Positions 8,450 through 15,560 are shown, numbered from the stretch's first letter. The stretch is DNA of 64,000 nt from an uncultured Ruminococcus sp. (GCA_902800795.1 CADCFQ010000003.1:62001-126000), one strand, 5' to 3'. Made by a program: numbers and translations. Notes: generated from the letters alone by a model not told the origin.

Positions 8450-8458
8450 TTTCTTTTT

Positions 8459-9118
8459 TTAATCAAGCACATCGAGGTGCTGCTCGTGCGTGCCGAGCTG
8501 CTCCCATTCGATACCGTAGCCGCTCATTATCTCCGCCAGCGCCTGCTTCTCGCTGTCCACCCACAGCTTTGAGCAGGTGTTCATTTTGCCCTCGCCCTTG
8601 TACCCCTGCTGTTCAAGAGCCCCGCTCAGACTGTTTCGGGTGGACAGCCCCCTCTTCTGACCTGTCGCAAATGGAACAAAATCAAGGTGAACGTGCGGTG
8701 TTTCCTCATCCAGATGTATGACCGCGTTGAACACCCGCAGCTGCGGATTGCGCTTCTGAAAGCTTTGCACAAATTCCGTCAGAGCTTTTACAGAGATCTC
8801 AGCCTCCGCCGTCCCGCAGCGTGTGTCCTCGGTGTTACCGATCTGGAAGATGACCTCATAAAACGGCTTCTCCTGCTTGCTGCGGTTTATGTGTTCATAA
8901 TAGTTTTTGATACAGCGGTCTTTGCGTTTCTGCCGGGCGTTATATTCTTTAAGAGCCTTATCGAAAAGCTCATGATACACATTTTGTATGTCCTCTTTTA
9001 CAATCGTAATGTTGTCTTTAATTCGTGACCTATCAACATTTGAGGCGATAAATTCTCGGTTGTTATGACCGATGCTGCCCTTGTCGATACGTCCGCTAAC
9101 TGTTCTTTTAATAAGCAT
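8459..9118 (-). CDS. MobV-type relaxase, catalytic N-terminal half
   Basis: This is the catalytic part of a plasmid recombination/mobilization enzyme that nicks at oriT to start single-strand transfer. The family signature is the three-histidine metal site in H-L-D-E-E-T-P-H-V-H (His135, His142, His144). G-H-N-N-R-E near residue 17 holds the Asn/Arg residues seen at the N-terminus of MobV proteins. The start at 9118 has GGAGA close upstream. The frame ends at a TAA right after H-L-D-V-L-D, where relatives usually continue with an aromatic residue and Lys-Lys (L-D-Y-K-K). The next codons here are in fact Lys-Lys-Lys, so one base change (TAT or TAC to TAA) explains the break. The catalytic domain is complete and may still work. 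Confidence 0.85.
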   Translation of the reverse strand: MLIKRTVSGRIDKGSIGHNNREFIASNVDRSRIKDNITIVKEDIQNVYHELFDKALKEYNARQKRKDRCIKNYYEHINRSKQEKPFYEVIFQIGNTEDTRCGTAEAEISVKALTEFVQSFQKRNPQLRVFNAVIHLDEETPHVHLDFVPFATGQKRGLSTRNSLSGALEQQGYKGEGKMNTCSKLWVDSEKQALAEIMSGYGIEWEQLGTHEQHLDVLD

Positions 9119-9299
9119 TTCTCCTTTCGATATGGGTACGATATTTTAATTCTTATCGAGTGCCGCAATCAACGCAAAGATACTTTTGTCACTCCTGAAC
9201 GGAGCAACAAAAGCCTTTGCGGCAGGCGTTCCCCCTGCACCCCCTTTTTGGTCGGGCTGCGCCCGCCCTTTTTTCGAGCATACGCCCATGGGATCAGTT
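9119..9299. other. Gap between mobilization genes, possible oriT region
   Basis: This 181-bp non-coding stretch separates the ribbon-helix-helix protein from the relaxase, the usual place of oriT in such elements. It contains a GC-rich segment with GGGCTGCGCCCG near 9254-9266. No known MobV nick sequence is recognisable, so the oriT call is only positional. Confidence 0.25.
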
Positions 9300-9623
9300 T
9301 CAGCTCTCTGATTTCATTCCGTCGAGGGTGACGGTTATCAGTTTTATGTTTTCAAGCAGTTCTTCGCTGACCGCGTCACCGTTTTCAATCCTTTTCAGCT
9401 CTGCAAGCACCTCTCTCAGCTTATCTTTCAGAGCCTTATACACTCTCGGATTGCCCTGCACCACAATATCCCTGCAAAGCAGACGGTTGGTGATGTAGTC
9501 CTGCTTGGTCAGCCCCGACAGCGATACCGCAACACTTATCTGTGCGTCCTCCTCTGGCGAAACACGAAAGCCTATCGTCCTTGAACGAAACCTGCCCTTG
9601 TTGTCTAAGTTTTTAGCCGACAT
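9300..9623 (-). CDS. Ribbon-helix-helix mobilization accessory protein (MobC-like)
   Basis: A 107-aa protein with an N-terminal ribbon-helix-helix core: R-T-I-G-F-R-V-S-P-E-E-D-A-Q-I, then a helix with G-L-T-K-Q-D-Y-I. A helical C-terminal tail (L-K-D-K-L-R-E-V-L-A-E-L-K-R-I) follows. This pattern is common for small relaxosome proteins that bind oriT and help the relaxase. The start at 9623 overlaps the end of the integrase gene by 11 bp and has GAGAGGAG upstream, so translation is coupled; a longer frame would lie inside the integrase. It is followed after 181 bp by the relaxase gene. Confidence 0.7.
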   Translation of the reverse strand: MSAKNLDNKGRFRSRTIGFRVSPEEDAQISVAVSLSGLTKQDYITNRLLCRDIVVQGNPRVYKALKDKLREVLAELKRIENGDAVSEELLENIKLITVTLDGMKSES

Positions 9624-10695
9624 TTTCTTCACTCCTCTCATAATCCAATCTCTCTGCCATTTCATTCTGCTTAGAGGGGAACAGGTGTGCATAGCGGTAG
9701 GTGATTTCGATGCTCTCATGACCCACTCTGTCAGCTATGGCAACTGCCGAAAACCCCATTTCAATCAATAGCGAAACGTGACTGTGACGCAGATCGTGTA
9801 TGCGTATCCGCTTGACACCTGCCGCCTTTGAGCCTCTGTCCATTTCGTGATGAAGATAGCTCTTTGTGATGTCAAAAAGCCGTTCCGTAGGTTTCAGACC
9901 ATACTGCATTTTTATGTAGTCGCTTATCTCGTCACATAGGAACTGCGGCATTTTTACTGTCCGATTGCTTTTTGCAGTCTTAGGTGAGGTGATAACATCT
10001 TCACCATGCAAACGCTGATATGATTTATTAACGGTGAGCGTACCCTTTGCAAGATCAATGTCATCAGCAGTCAGAGCTAGCATCTCCCCCAACCTGAGCC
10101 CGCACCAATAAAGTATCTCAAAAGCGTAGTATGACCTTGGCTTGTCCATTACTGCTTCGGAAAATTTCAGGTACTCGTCCTTTGTCCAGAAATTCATTTC
10201 CTTGGCGTTCTTTACACCTATGCTCCCTGCCTTGGCGGCTGGATTTGATGGCAGATTGTAAAACCTCACAGCGTGGTTGAATATCGCAGAGATCTGATTG
10301 TGCACAGTTTTCAGATAGGTATCCGAATAGGGCTTGTCGTTTTTGTTCTTGTGCCGCAGCAGCTCGTTCTGCCATGCAAGCACGTCCTTTGACTTTATCT
10401 CGCTGATCGGCTTATCTCCGAAGTAGGGCAGTATTTTTGTTCTGATTATGTGTTCCTTTCCCGACCAAGTTGTTTCTTTGAGCCGCCCGCGCATATCGTT
10501 GGCATAGATCTCATAGAAGCTGCTGAATTTCATATCGAGGTCATTGCTCGATTGCAGAGAAAAAGATCTTTCCCAGTTGAGAGCATCCTTCTTTGTGGCA
10601 AAGCCCCGCTTGCATTTTTGCTTGTGCTTGTCCTGCCAGTCGTCGTACCGAACCATTGCGTACCAGCTTCCGTTAGTGTCCTTGTAAACTGGCAT
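9613..10695 (-). CDS. Tyrosine integrase of the guaA element
   Basis: A 360-aa tyrosine recombinase that integrates and excises the element at guaA. Domains in order: an N-terminal arm-binding domain (1-55, with G-S-W-Y-A-M-V-R-Y), a SAM-like core-binding domain (about 57-150), and the catalytic domain. The catalytic set is complete: Arg201 in C-G-L-R-L-G-E, Lys239 in S-P-K-T-A-K-S, His300 and Arg303 in H-D-L-R-H, His326 in V-G-H-E-S and Tyr335 in Y-R-Y-A-H. The start at 10695 follows GGAGG and is one base after the stop of the upstream xis-like gene. Architecture resembles Tn916/ICE-type integrases of Firmicutes. It should be functional. Confidence 0.95.
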   Translation of the reverse strand: MPVYKDTNGSWYAMVRYDDWQDKHKQKCKRGFATKKDALNWERSFSLQSSNDLDMKFSSFYEIYANDMRGRLKETTWSGKEHIIRTKILPYFGDKPISEIKSKDVLAWQNELLRHKNKNDKPYSDTYLKTVHNQISAIFNHAVRFYNLPSNPAAKAGSIGVKNAKEMNFWTKDEYLKFSEAVMDKPRSYYAFEILYWCGLRLGEMLALTADDIDLAKGTLTVNKSYQRLHGEDVITSPKTAKSNRTVKMPQFLCDEISDYIKMQYGLKPTERLFDITKSYLHHEMDRGSKAAGVKRIRIHDLRHSHVSLLIEMGFSAVAIADRVGHESIEITYRYAHLFPSKQNEMAERLDYERSEENVG

Positions 10696-10696
10696 A

Positions 10697-10885
10697 TTAT
10701 TCCTCCTTTTCATTTCTGCCGAAGAATCGCTGATAGAAATACTCACGGCTAACACGCCCCGATATCGTCATAAAGCCCTGAGCTTTCAGCTCATCATTCA
10801 GCATTTTGATGATCTTGTAGGCGTAAGGCACCGACACTTGCAGTTCCTCTGCCACCTCTTTTACTCTGATAAACTTGTTTTTCAT
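10697..10885 (-). CDS. Small winged-helix/HTH excisionase-like protein
   Basis: A 62-aa DNA-binding protein with the segment R-V-K-E-V-A-E-E-L-Q-V-S-V-P-Y-A-Y-K-I-I, a typical helix-turn-helix of MerR/excisionase type. It lies directly upstream of the integrase with a one-base gap, the usual place for xis. Two ATGs are in frame (10891 and 10885). I prefer 10885, since the GGGG site lies 8 bases from it but only 2 from the first. It is transcribed from the promoter at 10952-10980. Directing excision or regulating int is inferred from size and position. Confidence 0.65.
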   Translation of the reverse strand: MKNKFIRVKEVAEELQVSVPYAYKIIKMLNDELKAQGFMTISGRVSREYFYQRFFGRNEKEE

Positions 10886-10951
10886 TTGCATTTCCCCTTT
10901 CTATCTCTCTTATGCAGACACTAAGCTATTATGTTTAATGCCCTGAATCAT

Positions 10952-10980
10952 ATTATACTAAACAAATTTGCTTTTGTCAA
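10952..10980 (-). promoter_or_regulatory. Promoter of the xis-int-mob operon
   Basis: On the minus strand, TTGACA (10980-10975), a 17-base spacer and TATAAT (10957-10952). The spacer contains one copy of the CTAAACAAATTTGCT repeat (10958-10972), a likely operator. Confidence 0.85.
10958..10972. repeat. Candidate operator, copy 1
   Basis: CTAAACAAATTTGCT recurs with one mismatch at 11034-11048. Each copy lies in the spacer of one of two divergent promoters. Confidence 0.55.
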
Positions 10981-11023
10981 CCCCTTTCTCACAAATTATT
11001 TAAGCTTTTTTGTTAAATATCTC

Positions 11024-11053
11024 TTGACATTCTCTAAACAAATATGCTATAAT
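11024..11053 (+). promoter_or_regulatory. Promoter of the XRE regulator gene
   Basis: TTGACA (11024-11029), an 18-base spacer and TATAAT (11048-11053). The spacer contains the second operator-like repeat (11034-11048). Confidence 0.82.
11034..11048. repeat. Candidate operator, copy 2
   Basis: CTAAACAAATATGCT differs from copy 1 by a single base. It overlaps the spacer of the regulator's own promoter, consistent with autoregulation. Confidence 0.55.
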
Positions 11054-11080
11054 GGATAAAAACACTTTAGGAGTGATCTT

Positions 11081-11560
11081 ATGGCAATAGCTGAACGCAT
11101 AAAACGTATCCGCACAATGCGTGGTATGACCCTCAAATATCTTGGTGAATCGGTGGGCTTTCCCGCTAATAACGCTGATGTCAGAATGGCTCAGTACGAA
11201 AACGGCACCCGCACGCCCAAATCCGACCTTGCAAAGCAAATAGCAGATGTTCTCGGTGTCGCACCCGAAACGCTTGAAGTGCCGAACATTGAGAGCTATC
11301 TCGGTGTTATCCACACGCTGTTTGCCCTTGAGGACAATTACGGCTTGAAGATCGACAAGCTAAGCGGTGAGGTCTGCATTCGCCTTGACAAGGAAAGCAA
11401 TGACTATCTCACAATGCTTGAAATGTTCAGAGCGTGGGAAACCAAAGCCGAGCAGCTTCGCTCAGGCGAGATCACCCAAGAGGACTACGACAACTGGCGG
11501 TACAACTACCCGAACTCTGACGAGTCGGGAACTTTCAAGAAGATTGTTTCATCAGACTGA
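11081..11560 (+). CDS. XRE-family transcriptional regulator of the element
   Basis: A 159-aa repressor-like protein. The N-terminal helix-turn-helix spans about residues 3-62, with I-K-R-I-R-T-M-R-G-M-T-L-K-Y-L-G-E as the first helices and Q-Y-E-N-G-T-R-T-P as the recognition/turn region. The C-terminal half (R-L-D-K-E-S-N-D-Y-L) is helical and resembles extensions seen in element-borne XRE proteins. The start has TAGGAG nine bases upstream. It is divergent from the xis-int-mob operon and is probably the switch that controls excision through the two 15-bp repeats. A strong terminator follows. Confidence 0.88.
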   Translation: MAIAERIKRIRTMRGMTLKYLGESVGFPANNADVRMAQYENGTRTPKSDLAKQIADVLGVAPETLEVPNIESYLGVIHTLFALEDNYGLKIDKLSGEVCIRLDKESNDYLTMLEMFRAWETKAEQLRSGEITQEDYDNWRYNYPNSDESGTFKKIVSSD

Positions 11561-11584
11561 CACCTCCTTTTTTAGACATAACAA

Positions 11585-11622
11585 AAAAGACCTTGCCCGA
11601 CACCGTCAGGCAAGGTCTTTTT
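11585..11622 (+). terminator. Intrinsic terminator
   Basis: AAAGACCTTGCC and GGCAAGGTCTTT form a 12-bp stem flanked by A- and T-runs. It follows the XRE gene and could also act on the other strand. Confidence 0.85.
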
Positions 11623-11684
11623 CAAACTAAGCTATCGTACCTCATAACCACTTGAGATACAGGATAATACTCGGTTTGTAAGTA

Positions 11685-11700
11685 TTATCAAATTGTTATC
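11685..11700. repeat. Candidate integrase arm site, right end
   Basis: TTATCAAATTGTTATC differs by one base from 3200-3215, in the same orientation, and lies 57 bp inside the right attachment repeat. Confidence 0.4.
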
Positions 11701-11757
11701 AGAGGGGTGTACTAAGTGGCGTAAACTGCGCTGGTGCGTGGTTTGTGGAGTGCGTGG

Positions 11758-11771
11758 TATTATTCCCACTC
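11758..11771. repeat. guaA-proximal attachment repeat
   Basis: TATTATTCCCACTC spans the guaA stop codon (11760-11762) and the codons for the last residues V-E-W-E. It is identical to 3082-3095. Confidence 0.8.
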
Positions 11772-13304
11772 CACCGTTCCGGGCGGTTTGGAAGTTATAT
11801 CATATACTACCCTGTTGACGTGCTCGACCTCGTTGCAAAGGCGGTTCGAGATGCGTGCCAGCACATCATAGGGGATGCGTGCCCAGTCAGCTGTCATAAA
11901 GTCATCCGTGGTAACGGCTCTTATGGCGATAAGGTGGTCATAGGTCCTGTGGTCGCCCATAACGCCGACAGTGCGGACGTCAGGAAGAACAGCGAAGAAC
12001 TGGCTCAGCTCACGCTCGATGCCGCTTTTCTTGATCTCGTCACGGAAAACAGCGTCTGCTTCCTGGAGTATCTTTATCTTCTCTTCGGTTATCTCGCCGA
12101 TGATGCGCACACCGAGACCCGGACCCGGGAAAGGCTGTCTCCAGACAAGCTCCTTCGGGATGCCGAGCTTTTCGCCCACACGCCTTACCTCGTCCTTGAA
12201 AAGGTCGCCAAGCGGCTCGATGACGCCGTCAAAATGGATATCCTCGGGCATTTTTACCTGGTTGTGATGAGTCTTTATAGTTGCGGCATCGCCCTTTCCG
12301 CTTTCGATGCGGTCGGGGTAGATGGTTCCCTGAGCAAAGAATCCGTCTCCGGCTTCCTCCCTTATCTTGTCCCAGAAGACCTTATAAAACTCGGTGCCGA
12401 TGATGTTTCTCTTTTTCTCGGGGTCGGTGACGCCTTTCAGCTTGGAGACGAACTCCTGCTGGCAGTTGACACGGACAAAGCGCATATCAAAAAGTGAGGT
12501 GAAGGTCTTCTCAACAAAGTCGCCCTCATCCTTACGCATGAGACCCTGGTCAACGAAAACACAGGTGAGCTGGTTTCCGACAGCACGGCTTAAAAGACCC
12601 GCCGCAACAGACGAATCGACGCCGCCGGAAAGACCAAGGACTACCCTCTTGTTTCCTATCTGCTCACGGAGAGATGCCACGGTGGTCTCGATGAAATTGT
12701 CCATTACCCAGTCGCCCTTGCAGCCGCAGACTTCATAAAGAAAGTTTTTAAGGATGAGGTTTCCGTATTCGCTGTGAGTTACCTCGGGGTGGAACTGGAC
12801 AGCGTAAAGAGACATGGCCTCGTTTTCCATGGCGGCACAGGGGCAGTCAGCGGAAGAGGCAGTGACGGTGAAGCCCTCGGGGGGAGAGCTGATATAATCC
12901 GTGTGGCTCATCCAGACGGTGTTTGTGGCGGGAACGCCCTTGAAGAGCTTTGAAGCGCCGGAAATGGTTATATCAATCTTGCCGTATTCGCTTTTTTCGC
13001 AGGAAGACACGGTGCCCTGCTTCATCCAGGCCATAAGCTGGCAGCCATAGCAGATGCCGAGCACGGGGACGCCGAGGGAGAGGATAGCCGGGTCATAATG
13101 AGGGGAAGCCGGGTCATAGACCGAATTGGGGCCGCCGGTAAAGATTATGCCCTTATAGTTCTGAGCTTTGATAACATCGAGAGGGGTGTCGAAGGGCCTG
13201 ATCTCGGCATAGACCGAGTGGTCTCTGACACGTCTTGCGATGAGCTGGTTATACTGGCCTCCGAAATCGAGGACAAGTATCTTCTCATGAGATTCGATCG
13301 ACAT
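11760..13304 (-). CDS. guaA: GMP synthase (glutamine-hydrolysing)
   Basis: A 514-aa enzyme that turns XMP into GMP using glutamine and ATP, the last step of guanine nucleotide synthesis. The N-terminal class I amidotransferase has the nucleophile Cys85 in G-I-C-Y-G-C-Q and the His/Glu pair in F-H-P-E-V-T-H. The ATP-pyrophosphatase domain has the P-loop L-G-L-S-G-G-V-D-S-S. The C-terminal dimerisation domain ends with the family tail K-P-P-G-T-V-E-W-E. The length is standard and the start follows AAGGA nine bases upstream. The 3' end is the target of the mobile element, which leaves the protein unchanged. The short leader shows no purine riboswitch. Confidence 0.98.
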   Translation of the reverse strand: MSIESHEKILVLDFGGQYNQLIARRVRDHSVYAEIRPFDTPLDVIKAQNYKGIIFTGGPNSVYDPASPHYDPAILSLGVPVLGICYGCQLMAWMKQGTVSSCEKSEYGKIDITISGASKLFKGVPATNTVWMSHTDYISSPPEGFTVTASSADCPCAAMENEAMSLYAVQFHPEVTHSEYGNLILKNFLYEVCGCKGDWVMDNFIETTVASLREQIGNKRVVLGLSGGVDSSVAAGLLSRAVGNQLTCVFVDQGLMRKDEGDFVEKTFTSLFDMRFVRVNCQQEFVSKLKGVTDPEKKRNIIGTEFYKVFWDKIREEAGDGFFAQGTIYPDRIESGKGDAATIKTHHNQVKMPEDIHFDGVIEPLGDLFKDEVRRVGEKLGIPKELVWRQPFPGPGLGVRIIGEITEEKIKILQEADAVFRDEIKKSGIERELSQFFAVLPDVRTVGVMGDHRTYDHLIAIRAVTTDDFMTADWARIPYDVLARISNRLCNEVEHVNRVVYDITSKPPGTVEWE

Positions 13305-13334
13305 AGGTTCACATCCTTAAATAAGATAAATATG

Positions 13335-13363
13335 ATTATAACACACCCAGGGGGTTTTGTAAA
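13335..13363 (-). promoter_or_regulatory. guaA promoter
   Basis: On the minus strand, TTTACA (13363-13358), a 17-base spacer and TATAAT (13340-13335). The leader is only about 25 bases, too short for a riboswitch. Confidence 0.8.
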
Positions 13364-13404
13364 CAGGATTTAGCAGACTTTTATTGAATTTTTTATTTCA
13401 GAGC

Positions 13405-13436
13405 AAAAAACCCGGACAGCCTTTCGGCCGCCCGGG
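13405..13436 (-). terminator. Intrinsic terminator
   Basis: Reading minus, a CCCGGGCGGCC stem with a GAAA loop pairs with GGCTGTCCGGG and is followed by TTTTTTG. It ends the secreted-protein/peptide operon before guaA. Confidence 0.82.
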
Positions 13437-13442
13437 GATTGG

Positions 13443-13562
13443 TTACTGCTCGATAACAATAAGATCAGTATTATTCTTACCACTCGCTGTTATAACATCT
13501 TCCGACTCAAAGCGGATGATCTCCAACTCCAGTCCTTCATATATATTCTTCATTTCAATCAT
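13443..13562 (-). CDS. 39-aa peptide of the 'FESEDVITASG' type
   Basis: A small gene 17 bp after the secreted-protein gene and just before its terminator. The peptide begins M-I-E-M-K-N-I-Y-E-G-L-E-L-E-I-I-R-F and continues E-S-E-D-V-I-T-A-S-G, then a short polar tail ending V-I-E-Q. An AGGACGG site lies 4-5 bases upstream of the ATG. From memory, many gut Clostridia encode short peptides with a 'hydrophobic-R-F-x-x-E-D-V-I-T-(T/A)-S-G' core, usually unannotated and of unknown role. The conserved core and the ribosome binding site make it likely real. A secreted, processed or regulatory peptide is possible; no precursor-peptide enzyme is nearby. Confidence 0.6.
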   Translation of the reverse strand: MIEMKNIYEGLELEIIRFESEDVITASGKNNTDLIVIEQ

Positions 13563-13579
13563 TCCGTCCTATCTTAATT

Positions 13580-14851
13580 TCATGAGCCACTGTTATCAGG
13601 CTCTTGTTCTGCAGGTGTTAGCGCATCCGGATGGTTATAAAGATAAGCCGTCGTTTCAACTGTAACCATTGCACGCATAGCATTTGCAAGACCACTCTGC
13701 TCATAACCAGTTTTGGTCTTAGCTAAATCAATAGCAATAACTTTTGCATACCCTAAAGGAGATATTGTTACTTTATCAACATCGGTATAATTCGACCACA
13801 TTCCTGAGAAAGTGAAACAAATTTTGTTTTTAAGGTTTCCAAAACTAATCAATTCAGTATCAACATACTTATAATCAGAGTCAGACAGTGGTTGGAAAGA
13901 GCTATATCCTATAGACCTTGAATTATCATCTATATCATTGATAATCAGCCCAGGAGTCCATCGATTTTTAAAATAACAACGAACCCTAACACCTTCGTCC
14001 AAAACAAGCGCAGCTGCATATTGGTGAGCTAGTTTTTCCGCTTCAGTCAAGCCCGCAGAATTACTGTCCCTAAGTGAAGTAACTGGCTGATGGAACTGAT
14101 CAAGCAATTGATTGAACGTCTTACCACCTAGGGAAGAATCTATATCAGCCTCCCAGTATTTATCCTCTTCTTCACCGACTTTGACTTTGTTCGTCCACCA
14201 AGAAGGGTAATGAGGGGTATACCCCTCCTGACCAAAATAAGTTGAGTTGGTAGTATATTCAACATATTTTCCATCCTCAGGTTCATTTGAGTGATAGAAA
14301 TAATACCTCGTCCACTCGCCGTAGTTCTCTAACGCTCTTGAAAAGTCATAAGTTGCTATATCGAGATTTGTTATGGTTTTAGGGGCAGTAGCTTTTTTAT
14401 TCTGGTATTGAGTTTGCAGACCATTTAAATAATCGTTAAAGGTATATTCAAATTCAGGAACTGTATCAGTGGCTTCCGGATTTACCTTGAACTGCATCGG
14501 GTTGCCGTCATGATCATACATCCTCACGCTTATTGTTTTATGCATATTCTTAGGATATATCGGACAAGAAATATAATTGTCGGTCGAACCATTTGCCGGT
14601 TTAACCTCAACAACGCTTCCGTCATCCGGATCTGTCAAAGTAACCTTACCGACACGTCCATCTGCATAAAACTGAATTTTAGTTTCAACGACTGTCGTCA
14701 CCACTCCGCCATAGCCTACAATGTAAGGGCCTGTATATCCGCCATCAGCACTAACAGCAATATCATCAAACGACAGCCCCGAGGGAACAGCGCCGAGAGC
14801 AAGAGCCGCCGCCAGAACGCCCGGGACAAGCTTTTTCATAATTCTATTCAT
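13580..14851 (-). CDS. Secreted protein of unknown function
   Basis: A 423-aa protein with a clear signal peptide: N-R-I-M-K-K-L-V-P-G-V-L-A-A-A-L-A-L-G-A, cleaved near residue 35-40. The start at 14851 follows GGAGGGATTTT, better than the upstream ATG at 14872. The mature part is rich in Tyr, Asp and Thr and lacks any domain I can name; a Y-D-H-D-G-N-P segment and several aromatic W/Y pairs suggest a beta-rich extracellular domain. There is no sortase or membrane anchor at the C-terminus, which ends P-A-E-Q-E-P-D-N-S-G-S. It is the first gene of a two-gene unit with the 39-aa peptide, under the promoter at 14917-14945. Confidence 0.75.
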   Translation of the reverse strand: MNRIMKKLVPGVLAAALALGAVPSGLSFDDIAVSADGGYTGPYIVGYGGVVTTVVETKIQFYADGRVGKVTLTDPDDGSVVEVKPANGSTDNYISCPIYPKNMHKTISVRMYDHDGNPMQFKVNPEATDTVPEFEYTFNDYLNGLQTQYQNKKATAPKTITNLDIATYDFSRALENYGEWTRYYFYHSNEPEDGKYVEYTTNSTYFGQEGYTPHYPSWWTNKVKVGEEEDKYWEADIDSSLGGKTFNQLLDQFHQPVTSLRDSNSAGLTEAEKLAHQYAAALVLDEGVRVRCYFKNRWTPGLIINDIDDNSRSIGYSSFQPLSDSDYKYVDTELISFGNLKNKICFTFSGMWSNYTDVDKVTISPLGYAKVIAIDLAKTKTGYEQSGLANAMRAMVTVETTAYLYNHPDALTPAEQEPDNSGS

Positions 14852-14916
14852 AAAATCCCTCCTATTATACAAAACGGGAACAGCAGAGAGACCTCTCCAC
14901 TTTAGTTTTATAGTTT

Positions 14917-14945
14917 ATTTTAACATATATTTTAACAAAAGTCAA
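14917..14945 (-). promoter_or_regulatory. Promoter of the secreted protein and peptide unit
   Basis: On the minus strand, TTGACT (14945-14940), a 17-base spacer and TAAAAT (14922-14917). Confidence 0.78.
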
Positions 14946-15029
14946 TAGTTGCGGCGCAAAAAAATAGACAAACAGAAGGAGAAATCGCAGTGATTTTTTA
15001 ACAGAATATAAATTTTCAGGCACAGGGGG

Positions 15030-15058
15030 TTGACTTTGGGAAAGTATTGTGGTAAAAT
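15030..15058 (+). promoter_or_regulatory. tRNA-Pro promoter
   Basis: TTGACT (15030-15035), a 17-base spacer and TAAAAT (15053-15058), ending 12 bp before the tRNA. Confidence 0.8.
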
Positions 15059-15070
15059 ATTACGTGCGAT

Positions 15071-15147
15071 CGGGGTGTGGCGCAGATTGGTAGCGCGCTA
15101 CCTTGGGGTGGTAGAGGCCGTGGGTTCAAGTCCCGTCACTCCGACCA
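15071..15147 (+). tRNA. tRNA-Pro (anticodon GGG)
   Basis: A 77-nt cloverleaf with encoded CCA. The acceptor arms CGGGGTG and CACTCCG pair with one G-U. The anticodon stem CTACC/GGTAG closes the loop TTGGGGT, placing GGG at positions 34-36. The T-arm has GGTTCAAGTCC. A terminator follows, so it is a single tRNA transcript. Confidence 0.95.
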
Positions 15148-15155
15148 GCAGAAAA

Positions 15156-15186
15156 GTCCGTAAACACGCAGTTTACGGGCTTTTTT
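15156..15186 (+). terminator. tRNA terminator
   Basis: GTCCGTAAAC and GTTTACGGGC pair around a five-base loop (one G-U) and are followed by six Ts. Confidence 0.85.
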
Positions 15187-15326
15187 CTTTGCCCGCAAAC
15201 TGCGTTTGTCCATTACCTGTCCATTATTGCCCCGAGGACGCCTTTTGTCCGCAGCTTGTCCTGATAAGCCGTATCTTCCTCTCTCTTCCGTCCGGGTCGG
15301 GCGGAGGAGTTTCTTTTTTGGAAAAA

Positions 15327-15560
15327 TCAAGGACGTTTGCTATCGCCTCCAGGCTTGACGGCAGTAATGTCAGCTGTATTGTCGGCGAAGATGATGAACT
15401 TCTGGGAGACCACAGTTTCACAAAAGAGCTTCTCGGAAATGCACGCTTCCGGAGTATCCCCGGCGGAAAACACTCGGGCTATACTCTTCCGCTAAAAGAC
15501 TTTTTTGCGCGAATGCTGCACTACTATGAAGAGGTAATTCCACTTAAAGAGGGGGCAGAA
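15327..15560 (+). pseudogene. Remnant of an alpha/beta-hydrolase C-terminus
   Basis: In one frame this stretch reads like the end of an alpha/beta hydrolase: V-S-C-I-V-G-E-D-D-E-L-L, where the second D matches the usual catalytic Asp turn, followed 27 residues later by I-P-G-G-K-H with the catalytic His, and a closing helix (F-F-A-R-M-L-H-Y-Y-E-E). The N-terminal half with the nucleophile elbow is missing. The open frame continues upstream only by running through the tRNA and its terminator, so there is no plausible start. It looks like a decayed gene fragment next to tRNA-Pro. The exact limits are guesses. Confidence 0.4.

Larger units (their letters stand above)
3082..11771. mobile_element. 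Integrative mobilizable element in the 3' end of guaA
   Basis: An 8.7-kb element lies between two copies of TATTATTCCCACTC (3082-3095 and 11758-11771). The second copy covers the last codons and stop of guaA, so the gene is restored after insertion. Inside are an XRE regulator, an excisionase-like protein, a tyrosine integrase, a ribbon-helix-helix mobilization protein, a MobV-type relaxase (split by a stop), an ADP-ribosylglycohydrolase and a three-gene DUF262/SEC-C operon. There are no type IV secretion genes, so transfer would need a helper conjugative element. The guaA 3' end is a known integration hotspot whose core reads GAGTGGGAATAA, matching the reverse complement seen here. The cargo at 3.3-6.6 kb is clearly richer in AT than the flanks, as expected of acquired DNA. 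Confidence 0.85.

Noticed and set aside
9119..9299. Defined oriT for the MobV relaxase
   Set aside because: No recognisable nick-site sequence; only the position fits.
13305..13400. Guanine riboswitch before guaA
   Set aside because: The leader is about 25 bases and lacks the conserved loops.
15030..15326. Long plus-strand frame starting before tRNA-Pro
   Set aside because: It runs through the tRNA and its terminator; only the later part resembles protein.
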